Shown piece after piece: positions 49,194-60,830 of a stretch of 64,000 nucleotides of DNA (the stretch's first letter is position 1; every line of letters starts with the position of its first letter). The stretch is from the NCBI RefSeq assembly GCF_001640805.2, contig NC_066847.1, positions 22,621,504 through 22,685,503 of the forward strand, in the 5' to 3' direction. A program made the position numbers and the translations under genes. The notes under the pieces were generated by a model that did no database searches, was not told where the DNA came from, and worked only from the letters and a program-made list of their open reading frames with translations. Source of the stretch: Lates calcarifer (Eukaryota > Chordata > Actinopteri > Centropomidae).

Positions 49194-52186
49194 AGGCCGT
49201 GTCAGCTTCCTGCCATTGCCTGGAGTCTTCTTCACTACGCTAGAGCACTTCAGGCTGTATCACAAGACTGGTGGGGACAGCACCAACTTGTTTACCCTTC
49301 TATTCTTCTGTACAAACACGGTAATGGGAAGAATAGAGAGGTGGGGGGACAAACTGGGATTAACTCTGTGCATATCATTAAAACAGCCCCCTAAGGGAAA
49401 CAGTCACGTTTATACAGTGGCAGCTATTTTAAGAAAGACTTGGATTGCATCCCCCCTCCCCAAATGCAAGTGTCACTTCCTTCTAGAGAGATGTATCACC
49501 ATTTCAAAAGACCCTAAGCCCAGAAACCAACATACAACAGAAAAATGCAGACGTACTAGACCGCACATTCATTTTTATTTTCTAATCAATTCCTGCCCTG
49601 CAAGACAAGAATTTCATATCTCCTGCCGAGACACAGAAACCAACAGCAAATTGAAATTTATCTTCTGCGTTGCAGCAATATCTGTTCCTGTGTTATCTTC
49701 ACCAGCCGTGTTCCTTAACCTTGTATTAGAGATAGCTCTGTTGGAGAAGGATTCTGGCAGCTGAGACGGGGCTTAGGAAAAAGAAAGTTCAGCTAGGAAT
49801 ACCATCAGACAACATTTATTTAACACTAGATGCTGATTTACTTTACAACTCTTTTTCTCCCTATATGAAATTTGATCGTCAGTTGCACTTGCTAAATAGA
49901 CGATCCAGGGTATTCGGCGTGGTGTACAAGGGCTTGTGGCGTGTGCACATCATCCAGAAATGACTCACGAGGAAGGAGCTCACGGAAGCCGTAACACCCT
50001 AAACGCACACAGAAACGCATGCACGCACACTGGCAGAGGTCAAGGGCACACACTGGGGCCGAGGATGATAAGCTGAGATGAGTGTTTGGCATCTTCAGGG
50101 CTGTGTGCCCTTTCTGGAGCGATTCATCAAAGTCCAACTGTCTAATTAATGATGCTTCAGCTCTCAGGACATGTCATCTCCTTATCCAACTAGGGATAAA
50201 AACACATTAAAGGAAACAAGAGATTGCCTGCCTGCTGCTCACTGTGTTAGTGATGGAAAGAGTGCATATGCTTTTGGGACTCCATACTCCAACTACTCAT
50301 TCCTTGAAGCCCCACCCCCCCTCCTTTATTCTTCTTTTCATCTCTTCTCCCTGTCAGTTCAAACTCCCTGGAACGCCAGGGCTAATATTGTGTTAGTGAC
50401 TCAACCATTAACCAAAATAGTGGGTTGGCTGTGGCTGAGTCTCTTCTTCCTCTGCACAATGATAGACTGCCCTGTGTTGTTGTAGGAGGCTGCATGAAAG
50501 GTTGAAGAAAGAGTAATCGTGTCTTTTTTTTTTCCCCCCTCCCTTGGGCGGGGGATTTTGGACAGGGCTGAGAGAAACTCGCCCTGGGAGGTCTGCGAGA
50601 GAAGGCAGCCAATTTGTTGTCAAACTGAGGGGTGTCAGTCAAAGTTTATCGATCAGGCTTTTAACTGCGGCTCCCCTCAACGGCGAAACATGTTAATGTT
50701 ATTGAGCCGCGTGGAGACGTGAGGCGAGGGGAAGCGCGTGGGTGGCGGTTGGACTGGCAGGAGGGTGAGGTGTGTCTCTCTCCCGCCGTCTGTTTGGCCG
50801 AAGAAAGCCGATGCAGAGAAGCCAGTGGGCTCAGCATGAGAGTGGCGGGGGGAGGGAGAGAGAGAGAGAAAGAGGAAGAAAGAAAAGGAAGGCTGAGGGG
50901 TCAAAGGGATTTACTGCCAGGAGCTTAGCATTTCAGGTAATGGATATGCTTGTATTGGTGTAAACCAAACCTGCTGTTTTTCTTCCAGCGTAGCAGAGGT
51001 GAAAAAACAACAAAGGTGTAACTGACTGCAAGTCTGAGGGGGATTAATAGAAAGTTGATATTTCAACACCTCAGGCAAAACATTAGATCTCAGGTGTACA
51101 CTTGGACATGCAGAAAGTGGTTGTGTGCGTGCATGTGTCAATGTGTGAGTCTAGAGTTGTGGATGGGGAGGAGGGTGGGGGTTTGGATGAGGGAGAGGTA
51201 AGAAAGGTGTATAGTGGGAGGCTTTTCTGCTTCTGCCACATTCCTGTGAAACTGCAGCAAGGAGGGCAAGAACACATGGCTAAGTGCTTCCCAAGCTGGC
51301 TGAGGTGAACCTAACACCCCTCCTGGAGGAGGCAACCCAACCATTGTTCCAGCACATTGCACCCGTCTGACTGAGGCATCCTAGTGCTGCGCGGATCCCA
51401 GGGGGCTGGAAAGAGAACGAAGCAGAGGAGGAGAGGGACTGATTGTTCCCTGCACAGACTATTCACAGATGGGGCTACGGCACAGGATGCTGGCTGTTTG
51501 CTTTAGAAAGTCCCAGGCGTTGGCTTTGCAGTCGTGGTGTATAGAATGCTCTGGGGGAAAGAGGAGAGGAGAGGAGAGTGCCAGTGGAGACAACAGCAGG
51601 GGAAGGGAAAGAGACAGTGGAGCAGAGAAAGAGAGAAAGAGAAAGAAAGGGATAGAAAAAAAGGGACCTTGCCTAATATGATGTCAGTGTGAATATAGTG
51701 TCAGTGCCAAGAAGGGAAGACAGATGATACAGCCATACAATGATAGGGTAGTTGGGCGAGAGAGTGCTCAAGTCCTCCCCTGTTCCCAAACAGAGACATA
51801 TAGAGCTGGAGATAATGGAGAAGGGAGGGAGAGTAAAGAGAGTAAGCGAGGAAGGGAAAAAAGGAAGGGATGAGATGCAGGGAACCCAGGCTGCATCCAT
51901 CATGTGGTTTGGTGCAGAAGCCATTTGTACCTATTGTTCTCCATAATTTGTTTTCTCAGAGCCTGCAACGGGAGGGGTGAAGGGGAGAGACAAAGCTACA
52001 GAAGCCATTTATTTTTGCACTAATTACATAAGTGAGACAGCATAATTAGACGTATAGCTAAATAGACAATAGGCTGAGAGAGAGATGCACGGAGGGAGAT
52101 AGACAGGGAGGTGTAGATGAATTTGAATGGATTAGAGGCATGGCCCTCTCTATTTCACCTTCAAGAGTGCAAGGGAACACGTTAAA

Positions 52187-52292
52187 AGGAGTAAAGGGGA
52201 TGGAGAAGGATAAAGGGAAAGGAAAAGGGAGAGTAAAGGAGATGGGGCGATGGAAGGGATAAAAGATAAGAGGGAGGGAGAGAAAAGCCCTC
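52187..52292 (+). repeat. Long purine-rich tract
   Basis: About 100 bases are made almost entirely of A and G with irregular AAGGG/GGAGA units and few interruptions. Such tracts can form triplex (H-DNA) structures. Shorter relatives lie at 51,555-51,665 and 51,815-51,875. Confidence 0.75.
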
Positions 52293-53252
52293 TTCACAGA
52301 CTGCACTTTGAGGTGCGGCCCAATGCTGCTGGAACAGTCACCTCATTTAATACACCTGCTCAGCGGGAGGGAAAAGAGAGATATAAGGAGATGTCGTAAA
52401 GAAAAAGGAGAAAAGGGCAAAAGAGAGGAGAGGAAAGTGGAGACAGATCTCATCTCTGCCTCTTCAGATCAAAGGCAGGAGAGTGGCTACAGAAAGCTGT
52501 TTGTTGTGGCTTGTTTGGGAGGGTCTCTGTCTGTGTCTGTGCGAGGTTATGCGATGACCCGGGCCTGCTATTCTGCGCAGGCGGCATTTTTACACTTCAA
52601 CACAGCCCTGAAAACCTGGAAGGAATCACAGGCTGCGTGGCCCCGGGACTATATTCTAGAGAGAGCTTGTGAGGTGGCAAAGCCGCAGGAGGAGATGTAG
52701 GTTGTCTTCGTGAAAGAAAGAAGACAAGTTGTAACTTTGTTTTAAAAAGGAGATTTTACATCCTTTTAATTAACTGAAAAGACCCACGTTCTTTACCAGT
52801 TGATGTGTTGTTGAATATTCCGCGCGTGCTAATGCAGTTGTGCATCTGCTCAGGTTCACGTGTAGGCGGTGCGTGGGCGTGTTTAGTGTGTCACCAGGCT
52901 TTCAGAACTGCGATACAGGGAAAGATAAATAGGCCCTTAATGAAGCCACTCAATCACAGGCTAGTTAAAACAGCTGACCGAAGATTGAGGGGTCAGTCAG
53001 GCCTGATTGGAGACCCATTGAAGCCGGCCGAGGGAAGCTCTTGAGCCGTCACACTTTAGATTAGCCATTCAGTGCACTATAGACCTTGGTCTAACTACCC
53101 TTCTTTCTCCAAACAGTCCTCTGACACACTATAGTAGCTCAAGTCAACTCCCTGATTGTGCTGGGGAGTTCTTTAAAAGCCAATTTAGACTCAGTCCTTT
53201 GTTTAACTCCCCAGGAGCTCAAGCTGGGACATATTGTATTGGTTGCATGTGC

Positions 53253-53276
53253 GTGTGTGTGTGTGTGTGTGTGTGT
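53253..53276. repeat. (GT)12 microsatellite
   Basis: Uninterrupted GT array of about twelve units. Confidence 0.95.
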
Positions 53277-54219
53277 TCGTGTTCTTTTATTGGGCAAAAG
53301 TTTAGGTTTTGTGGGAGCTGTCTTTGAGCATGTGATGTTTGGTTAAAAAGAACTGGGTGTATCTCAGAACTGGCACAGACTAGTTTTTTTGGGTGAAAAA
53401 GAGGGTGCATGACAGAAATCAATGGCCCAATTCAACCTATTACAGCCATGACTGTTGCTGTAATGGTGTGGAAATGGACAGTGGTCATGTGGATCCCTTT
53501 TATACCTCCAGGCTTGGATCACAAGTGAAGCTCCCGATTCATTTCCTCCCAGCTTTGATTAAAAAAAAAAAAAACTACTCAGAGGATTTCAAAGACTCTC
53601 ACATGATGGTGACAAGGCAAGAGATCCTTCCGTTTTGTGAAACGGATGAAACCTCCATTCTGCCAGATTTGCCAAAGGACAAACATAACACTGGGCTGTA
53701 ATTTTCCTCGACAAATAATGACTCCTCTAGTCCTCTCTCCTTCCAGCCTTTGCCTCTTTGATCCCAGGTAATGTGTTAACAAGCAACAGGTTCATGGAAT
53801 ACCCATAACATTAGTATGTGTATTTGCGCTGAGGTGTGAGAGTGTGTGTGTCTGTGTTTGTACATGTGTGCCTGTGTGTTTTCACACCAATTAATGAATT
53901 GCTTTATGTGCCTGCTGAGGTGACGATGGCCTGTCTCTAGCGGGGGCATAGCTTTTTTTTTCCCCCTTCTGTGTCAGCCTCAACCCGTGATGGCCAGAGC
54001 CTTCTCTCACACTAACACATTAATGAGACCAGTCTAATTAGCGCTCATGGTTCCATGCAGGGGACCCCGGAAACCACAGCACCATTGTGAGCTGGGCCTA
54101 ATCAGGGGACCACTCAAAAGAAAGCCAACCCACTGCACCAGTGAGAAAGTTCACACATAGAGAGAGACCTGCTTGGACTCACACTTAAATTAGCATGCTG
54201 GTGAATTGGGAGAGAAGTC

Positions 54220-54220
<1 letters not shown>

Positions 54221-54250
<30 letters not shown>

Positions 54251-54256
54251 GAGAGA
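54221..54256. repeat. Poly-A (26) with GA tail
   Basis: Twenty-six A's are followed by GA units. There is no recognisable retroposon body upstream. Confidence 0.95.
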
Positions 54257-55216
54257 AAAGGGAGAGGAAAAGAAAAGAACAGGTTGTACTTTCAGATTTG
54301 TGACCGCTGAGGTTCAGCCCCGTCGCTCCTTCCCATTTAGCTCCCTCGCTCCCTGTGGTAGCACTCCTCCCGAGGGCGATGCAGAAAAATGATTTTGCTC
54401 TCCTTCATCCCTCTCCCTCCACTCCAGATAATTCAATCTGTTCAATATCAAATAATCTCTCCCAATTTTTCAGCCCATTTTAACCTTATATCCCTCAAAC
54501 AGCAACCTCTGGGGGACGAGCCTCGTTCCACCTTGTTAAAAAACGGTGGGTGTGGGGTGGGGGTGGTGGTGGGGTAGCCCAGGAAAGAAGGATGGCAAAT
54601 AGCTCTTAGAGGAGTGCTTTTAAAAGCCTCTGTTTGCCATTCTCATGGGCCATGTGTGAAACAGCAGGCGAATAGATTGAAAGATAGAAGAATAGGAAAG
54701 GATAGGGAGATACAGAGGGAGATAGAGGGAGACAGAGACAATCCACAAGAAAGGAGGGGAGTGTAGATGATGTGAGTTGTGGTACTTGAGGTCTGGGGCT
54801 CTAACTTGTCCCACAGCACTTAACATGCCCCCAGCCATCTCTCCTGGCAGTTAATTAGAATCCAATAAGGTTGCCGCCTGTTGGTCATTGTTCCTCCAGT
54901 GTGTTTACCCTTTCCAGAGGCTCCATTCGCTGCTTAATCTGCCGAGAAGCTGAATGTCAATAGGTCAGGCCAAGACTCCAGAGCCCTGAGAGAGAGGGAG
55001 AGACAGAGCGAGGAGGGGAGGGAGGGGAGAGAGGATCAGGGTAAAGAAGGAAAGGGGTCAGTCCTCTCGTTCCTCTCAATATTTTTCTCTGCCGCTCCAT
55101 TCTCGTTGTTGTTTTTTTTTCCCCCTCCTCCCCTTTTTCTCTCTCCTCTTCTTTTCTTCTCACTTCTAATCCGTCCTCTTGATTGTTCTAAGCTGCTTTC
55201 AGCCAGCCCCTGGGAG

Positions 55217-55239
55217 GGTGGTGGTGGTGGTGGTGGGGG
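55217..55239 (+). repeat. (GTG)n tract
   Basis: Seven or so GTG units between G-runs. Confidence 0.9.
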
Positions 55240-55497
55240 TTTGGAGTCTGTTTTAATTAAGATTTAAAAGACGACTCCCTCAAGAAGGGAGATTTAAGAG
55301 CAGGATGGACTGTGCAAAGTAAATGAGTGCAGGTAGGGGAGATTGTAGAGAGGGCTCAACAAATATCAGAAATCGGTAAAGGGAGAAAGTTAAAAAGCTA
55401 TTATTTGACACACGTAGAAGCGCACGTCGCACACACCCACGCATTCACACAAACACAGGCAGGCTCCGAGGCATTCGAGTGGCTAAGCCGAATGGGA

Positions 55498-55520
55498 TTT
55501 TTTTTTTTTTTTTTTTTTTT
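55498..55520. repeat. Poly-T (23)
   Basis: A run of 23 T's. It could be a reverse-oriented retroposon tail, though no element body is recognisable. Confidence 0.95.
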
Positions 55521-56120
55521 CATTTGTAATCAAGCGGCACAATCTATATAGATTGATCTCAACTTCCTGTGATTCATACCATATCCTGCGAGGGTGATAT
55601 GGGATCAGTGGTAGCCAGCAGGCAAGCTGAGGGAGTTATCTTCACACTCTGTCTAATGATCGATCATCTCACCAGATGGGCTTAAGAGCCTGTAACGCTC
55701 CACTTGTTTATCAGAGCCCCAAACTTGAGGCCTCTCAGTAGGTGTGACCTGCAAAGAAAGTCTTGTTTTGCAGATAGAGAGATAGAACACTTTGGAGGAG
55801 AGAAAGGAGCTCAAGAGATGTGTTTCAAAAGTTTAGGGTTTGTTAAAATTTTTGCTGTCTATGTATTGTGACCGGACATGTGGAAAGAAGCTGAACTCTG
55901 TTCCCTCAGTAATGTGGTTTCTGTTTGGGTGGCAATGTCACCGTAGTGGATGCTCTAGACGTTCCTGTTAGACACTTAATTAACAGGCTTATCGTGCCAG
56001 GACAAAAGGAGATTTCTCTGTAGAAGTCTGGCCTTCAAAGATACATGCACTACTGGATTCCAGCATTACTTTACTTCTATAGTGCAAACAATGTGTTGTA
56101 GACAAAGCATGTGTCCATTT

Positions 56121-56138
56121 GTGTGTGTGTGTGTGTGT
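56121..56138. repeat. (GT)9 microsatellite
   Basis: Uninterrupted GT array. Confidence 0.95.
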
Positions 56139-56845
56139 CAGTGTGGCCTGAGAAAAAGGCGTGTGCTATACGTTTGGTAAAACAGTCACATAGCACACAT
56201 CTGCCCCCACTGCAAACCACACATTCTTCATCCAATGTAAGACCCCACAGAAAAACACACACACACCCTGTAACAGACCGCACAATGAAGTGTTTAAGTT
56301 CATCAAGCCGTAGACTTTAGTGCAGCCGGTATAAGGTGTTAAAGGCCATGCAGGGGTCAAGAGCCCAACCCACGGCATTCTCTGCCATGATACATCCCAA
56401 CACACAGCCGCCATATGTCCAGGGTTTTGCAGTCAATGAGCCAGCTCACCCAGCGTGACAAAGACTATTCACACCCAGTTGACTCTCAGGAAATCTGCAA
56501 TGCCATGGTGAGATTAGGACAGAATGCAGCACTAGTCCAGCCAGTGGCCGTTACAGAAAAACAATAGACTGGAAGGTACAGAGGAGTAAAAGAAGTGTCA
56601 GGGAAAAGGGTACACAGACAAAGAACTTTACAAAGCACTTTGAGCAGATAAACCTAAGACTGATCTTGCCCTCAGCTTTGCCGCAGCTCCATCGTTTGCC
56701 TCCATCAAAGCCCCCCGAGACTCTGCCGGCACACTCTGCCCCCGTCACTCACAACTCCGTTAATAAGGCCAGCAGTAAACGCCAGGAAAGATATGCAGGG
56801 ATGAAAGATCCTTCTCTCATGTTCTCACTTTGAGGATGTGTTTCC

Positions 56846-56868
56846 GGGGGGGTGGGGTGGGGCGGGGG
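56846..56868 (+). other. G-quadruplex motif with single-base loops
   Basis: G-tracts of 7, 4, 4 and 5 are separated by T, T and C. Together with 42,981 and 46,792 it forms a set of very short-loop motifs around the gene start. Confidence 0.85.
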
Positions 56869-57329
56869 TGAGGAGGGGGATGCAGCTTTATAGAGTAATG
56901 CTGCATTTTAATAGAAACAATAAACCCACCCGCTTATAAAATAATATTTTGTGTCCCATATCCTGTTGTGTAGAAGCTCTGGGGACTTTTGGCAGATATG
57001 AAACCCCACCCCACCCCCACCTCTGCTAAGCTTAAGGTATAGAAGAAGCCCATGCCAAAGAATAAAGTGTGCCGCGCTCCTGGGGGAGGGATACATCACA
57101 CACATATTCTTTCACTGCAGCGATTAATATCGGGGAAAAAAAAGGTCAAACTTGACTTGAAACGGTCCAGTATATCACAGTTACATTCGGAGCCTACATT
57201 TCATACATCAATCCATGCTGTGATGTCTCATCAGCCTGGTCACACAGGAGAGACCCACAGTGCACATTATCAAAGATTGATAGGGTGTCCTAGTTAAAGA
57301 CAGGGGGAGGAGAGATGACTGGTTAGTGA

Positions 57330-57515
57330 AGGGAACATTGCATTACCCACAGACTTTTCAGAGGTGTCGATTATGGGTCGCATGGCCTCCCGCAGCCCCA
57401 ATGCAAACATCACCACCATACAGTTGGCAAATGTTTCGCCGGGCTTCGCTCCCCTGACCCTCCAAGATGTATGGGGGAACTTGCAAATGCAGCATTTTGA
57501 GGTCAAAGCTCTCAC
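57330..57515 (-). other. Protein-like frame of unknown identity
   Basis: On the minus strand the frame reads ...GETFANCMVVMFALGLREAMRPI..., with a hydrophobic stretch flanked by charged residues. The plus strand is also open across 57,364-57,759. A possible minus-strand donor (GTGG|GTAATG) exists near 57,347, but the acceptor side is weak. It could be an exon, an ancient coding remnant or a conserved noncoding element. No family was recognised. Confidence 0.12.
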
Positions 57516-57752
57516 ACTGTCTCCGACCGTGCTGGCAGTGTCTCAGGAAGCTCGAGACAAGAAGCTGATCCTTCCATCTCCTCCCATCCGCCCTCTTCCT
57601 CATTCTCCCCTGCAACGGAAGACAAAACAAACTGACAGAACAAACAGGCAGATTATCCTAAATCCTTTTTTCTCGAGCACACACCCTAACCATCTCTTAT
57701 ATCCACTGTTCACCGTCATCCTACCCGTTTCTTGTTCAGAGTGCTTGCTTAA

Positions 57753-57860
57753 TAATTAATTGATTAATTAGTTCGCTCATTAATCATTTATTCATTAATC
57801 ATGGCCTGATTTTTCTAGAGGAAGCGGCACAATCTGAAAAAACCCTGACTTCACATTTCA
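57753..57860. promoter_or_regulatory. Homeodomain-site cluster
   Basis: TAATTAATTGATTAATTA at 57,753-57,770 is palindromic except for its central two bases. It is followed by two copies of CATTAATCAT at 57,778-57,787 and 57,793-57,802. Together they give three TGATTAAT (PBX/HOX-like) words in both orientations within about 45 bases. The flanking AT-rich sequence has conserved-element texture. Enhancer function is inferred. Confidence 0.45.
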
Positions 57861-59431
57861 CTCTAATTATGCTCCTTTACTAATCAACGCTTAAGAAATG
57901 GAGTTTCAGGAAATTAGTTTTCCCCTTCCCTTCTTTTTCTCAACACAAAGCAGGATGTATTGAGGTCGGCAGGTAACATCCCCCCCCCTTCCCTTTCTTG
58001 TGTTCTGGAAGCTCTTAGTCATCACTAATTTTATGGGAATGTTTCAAGTTATGGACAATCTGATGAACAGAATAAAAATTTCATGTTAAATTAAAAACTT
58101 GCCTTTTTCTCCACCTCCGAGATGGAAAAGAGAAGAGAAATTCCGGTCACAGACAAACCACAGACATTGATTAATAAATGGCAATTTGAAAGCCGTTTGT
58201 AAGAGCAGAGAGGTGGCAGCATTGTGAATCACACACTTATTGTTTTCACTGGATCCACGGCTCTCACGGGAGAGGCGGTAATTTGTTTAATCACCGACAG
58301 TTATGTTCTCTGGACAGAGAGATGGAGACGATAGGAGAGTTCAGAAATATCTTCTGTAATGTGGAGCATGAGAGGGAAAGTGACGAAAAACAATTTAAAC
58401 AGGTTTAATTAGAAATGTGTTTGTGCCTTTGTGTTCCTGTTGGATGCAGAGTTCACAACACAGCTCAGCTGCTTTCTCTGAAGAGCCTCTTGTCAGCTGC
58501 TGACAAAAAAGAATTATGCATCAAATTAAAGAGAGCTCCAGTGAAATGGAGGCAAGTCGGGCATTAACCTCTAAGCTTTAAAAAGCACACATATTAAGCA
58601 ACACTAATGAGACTCTCATTGAGCTAGCTGTGTTTTATATTCAAACACACAAAAGCACAGCTTTGACTTCAATGTGCCATTGCTGCTTCTGAATGAGGTT
58701 CTCTCTCTTATTCATCTCACCAGCAGCAAACACTGCAGAAGTGAACAATAGCGTAGATGGCCCTTTTACTCTAATGAGATGCATACATTTACAACATTAC
58801 CACCCTCATTAAAAAATAATAATAATAAAGGGGAAAAAAAAGTATTAATTATGAAACGCACTACTTCCTATCGTGAAGAGCCAAGGGGGTCTCCACTGGG
58901 CTCAATTAGGAAGAGTAGGCCGCAAATCCCTAGACTAAATTAATTGACACCCCAGGGCATTAGGCCCATAGTCCCAGTACAGAATCTATGTAGAGAATTC
59001 CTTTGTTTTCATTTCCACTGCCTTTTAGAAAAAGCAAGAGATGGAGGCAATTTTAACATTATCTCTTCATTGTTTTATGGATTTTAAATCTATTATTTAT
59101 ATATATATTTATTTATTTTGTTTACTTGTCATGTCTGCAACTGGGAAAAAGACCCCCCCCCCCTTTTTTTTTATTCATGTCCCATCTTTGAGTTGCCTCA
59201 CTGTCACATGTTGCGCACCATTGCTGTTTTATCCACCATGTCAGCTGTTATGCACACACTGAACTAGGGCTTTTGCAAACAGCACAAGAAGTTAATGATT
59301 TAAAAGCACAGTAAATTATACTGAAAGCCCTTCCATCCAAACACTGTTGAAAGAAGGGGAGGGAGCCAGAGAGGAAAATTGGGATACAGAGACAGAAAGA
59401 AAAAACAAGAGAGCGGGAGAAGCAAAGAGAG

Positions 59432-59456
59432 GAGAGAGAGAGAGAGAGAGAGAGAG
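59432..59456. repeat. (GA)12 microsatellite
   Basis: A GA array of about twelve units inside a broader purine-rich stretch of about 59,345-59,480. Confidence 0.95.
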
Positions 59457-60003
59457 GAGAGGGAGGGGCAGAAAAGGGCTGGAACTGTGACACAGATCCA
59501 GCCAGCAGCTGTCTTGCAGTTAAAACACCAGGGGGTAAGCAGGAACGAAATGACAAGACTAGCTCAATCAACATCTTGTCAACACTGCTGGCTGATGTGT
59601 ACAGACAATTTCATACCGCCACCACTGACTCCCTCCTCTTTTCTCTTCTTTTTTTATATGGCTTTTTATTTCCTGTCCTCCTGCCAGCCAGCCAGTCACT
59701 TGCTATCTGTCTACATGGAGTCAGCTCTCAGCTCTTTGGCTCTTGGCTTCAGAGTGGGGGAGCTGTTTAAAAGCTGTGCTAGAATTATACTCAGAGAGAT
59801 GCTTCTGCCCACTAGAAACCCTAAAGATATGGGGCTGTGACAGTGAGCGTGCATCTATGTGTGTGTGTGAGTGAGCCGCAAGTGCGAGAAGACAGTACAA
59901 GAATGAGTGTATTTATGGCACATTGTCGGGCACTGCAGCACAGTGAGTGCGCTATCCATTCACATACGCTCACACACTGACTGTGTCACATCAGCACTCT
60001 TGG

Positions 60004-60025
60004 CCCCCCCCCACCCCCCCACCCC
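60004..60025 (-). other. C-rich tract (minus-strand quadruplex-capable)
   Basis: C-runs of 9, 7 and 4 are separated by single A's. The longest run can supply two tracts, so the minus strand can form a quadruplex. Confidence 0.7.
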
Positions 60026-60811
60026 ACTTCAGCCTCCTCCCTTTTTTTCCCCTCTCTTTCTTCTTCTACTTGTATGCATACCACTCTATTACTCTATCCA
60101 CTGCATCTGTTGTAGCAGGTACCCAGGGAGAAACTCTGCCGCTGCTCGCCCATGCGATCAGCCTCACTGCTGCCCTGATGTGTGCAGCGCCCTATTCCAG
60201 CAGAGAAAAACCTCGTGGTGACAGCCTCGGAGACAGACTGATTACAGCGTTCCATCAATCCCCTCTCAGGCCCGCTCCTTTGCAATTGGAAGCTGACAGG
60301 AGCCCACTTTTTCCATTTTTACCTTACCTCAGTTTTTCCTGTCTTTCTAACATGTAGTGGCTCTTTTTTTCTGTTGCCCCCCCCCCTCCACCCCCCAACC
60401 TGCTTTCTTGAGTGTTGTGTTGACAAGCTGACACAAACCCCTGTGATTTTCACACTGGGGGATGCAGAGAGTGAGAGAAAGGGACATGGGATACAGGATG
60501 GAGAAGAGGAAGCGATGGCGGAGAGGAAGTGCAAGGGAAAAGCTGGCAAGAGATGACAGCTGACACGGAGTCTGGAAAAGAGGAATGATGGCAGAAAGAG
60601 CCATGGAAAAAGCAAATCAACAATTAGTAACACCTTATGTAATTCTCAAAGGGGGCCTGCTAGGCATTGATCTCAGGGATCATGGTTTACTGACTGTAGA
60701 CGTATGAGTGATAAACAGAGGAATGAGAGGATGGGGCTGGATTGTGGAGAGATTCAGGAATGGAGGAGAATGCCCCGGGTGGGGGTATCAGCAAAGCAGC
60801 AGGGAGGCAGT

Positions 60812-60830
60812 GGCGGCGGCGGCGGTGGTG
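60812..60830 (+). repeat. (GGC)n/(GGT)n trinucleotide tract
   Basis: Four to five GGC units followed by GGT units. CpG-containing but isolated. Confidence 0.85.

Larger units (their letters stand above)
45028..57750 (+). other. Presumed intron 1, proximal part
   Basis: No exon with convincing splice sites and protein similarity was seen. The stretch holds the GC/TG alternating tract at 45,455, GA and poly-C tracts at 45.9-46.0 kb, a 22-A run with GA tail at 46,376, a strong G-quadruplex motif at 46,792, a CT array at 48,001, and G-rich tracts at 47.8 and 49.17 kb. Long purine-rich stretches lie at 50.7-50.9, 51.55-51.67, 51.8-51.9 and 52.19-52.29 kb. Poly-A/T runs are at 54,221 and 55,498. 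A frame of 227 codons near 49.1-49.8 kb looks accidental. Confidence 0.45.

Noticed and set aside
49081..49764. 227-codon open frame, the longest in the window
   Set aside because: It begins at GTG, its first third is G-rich low complexity, and no domain is recognisable. One frame of this length is plausible by chance in 64 kb of six-frame sequence. A codon-substitution test would settle it.
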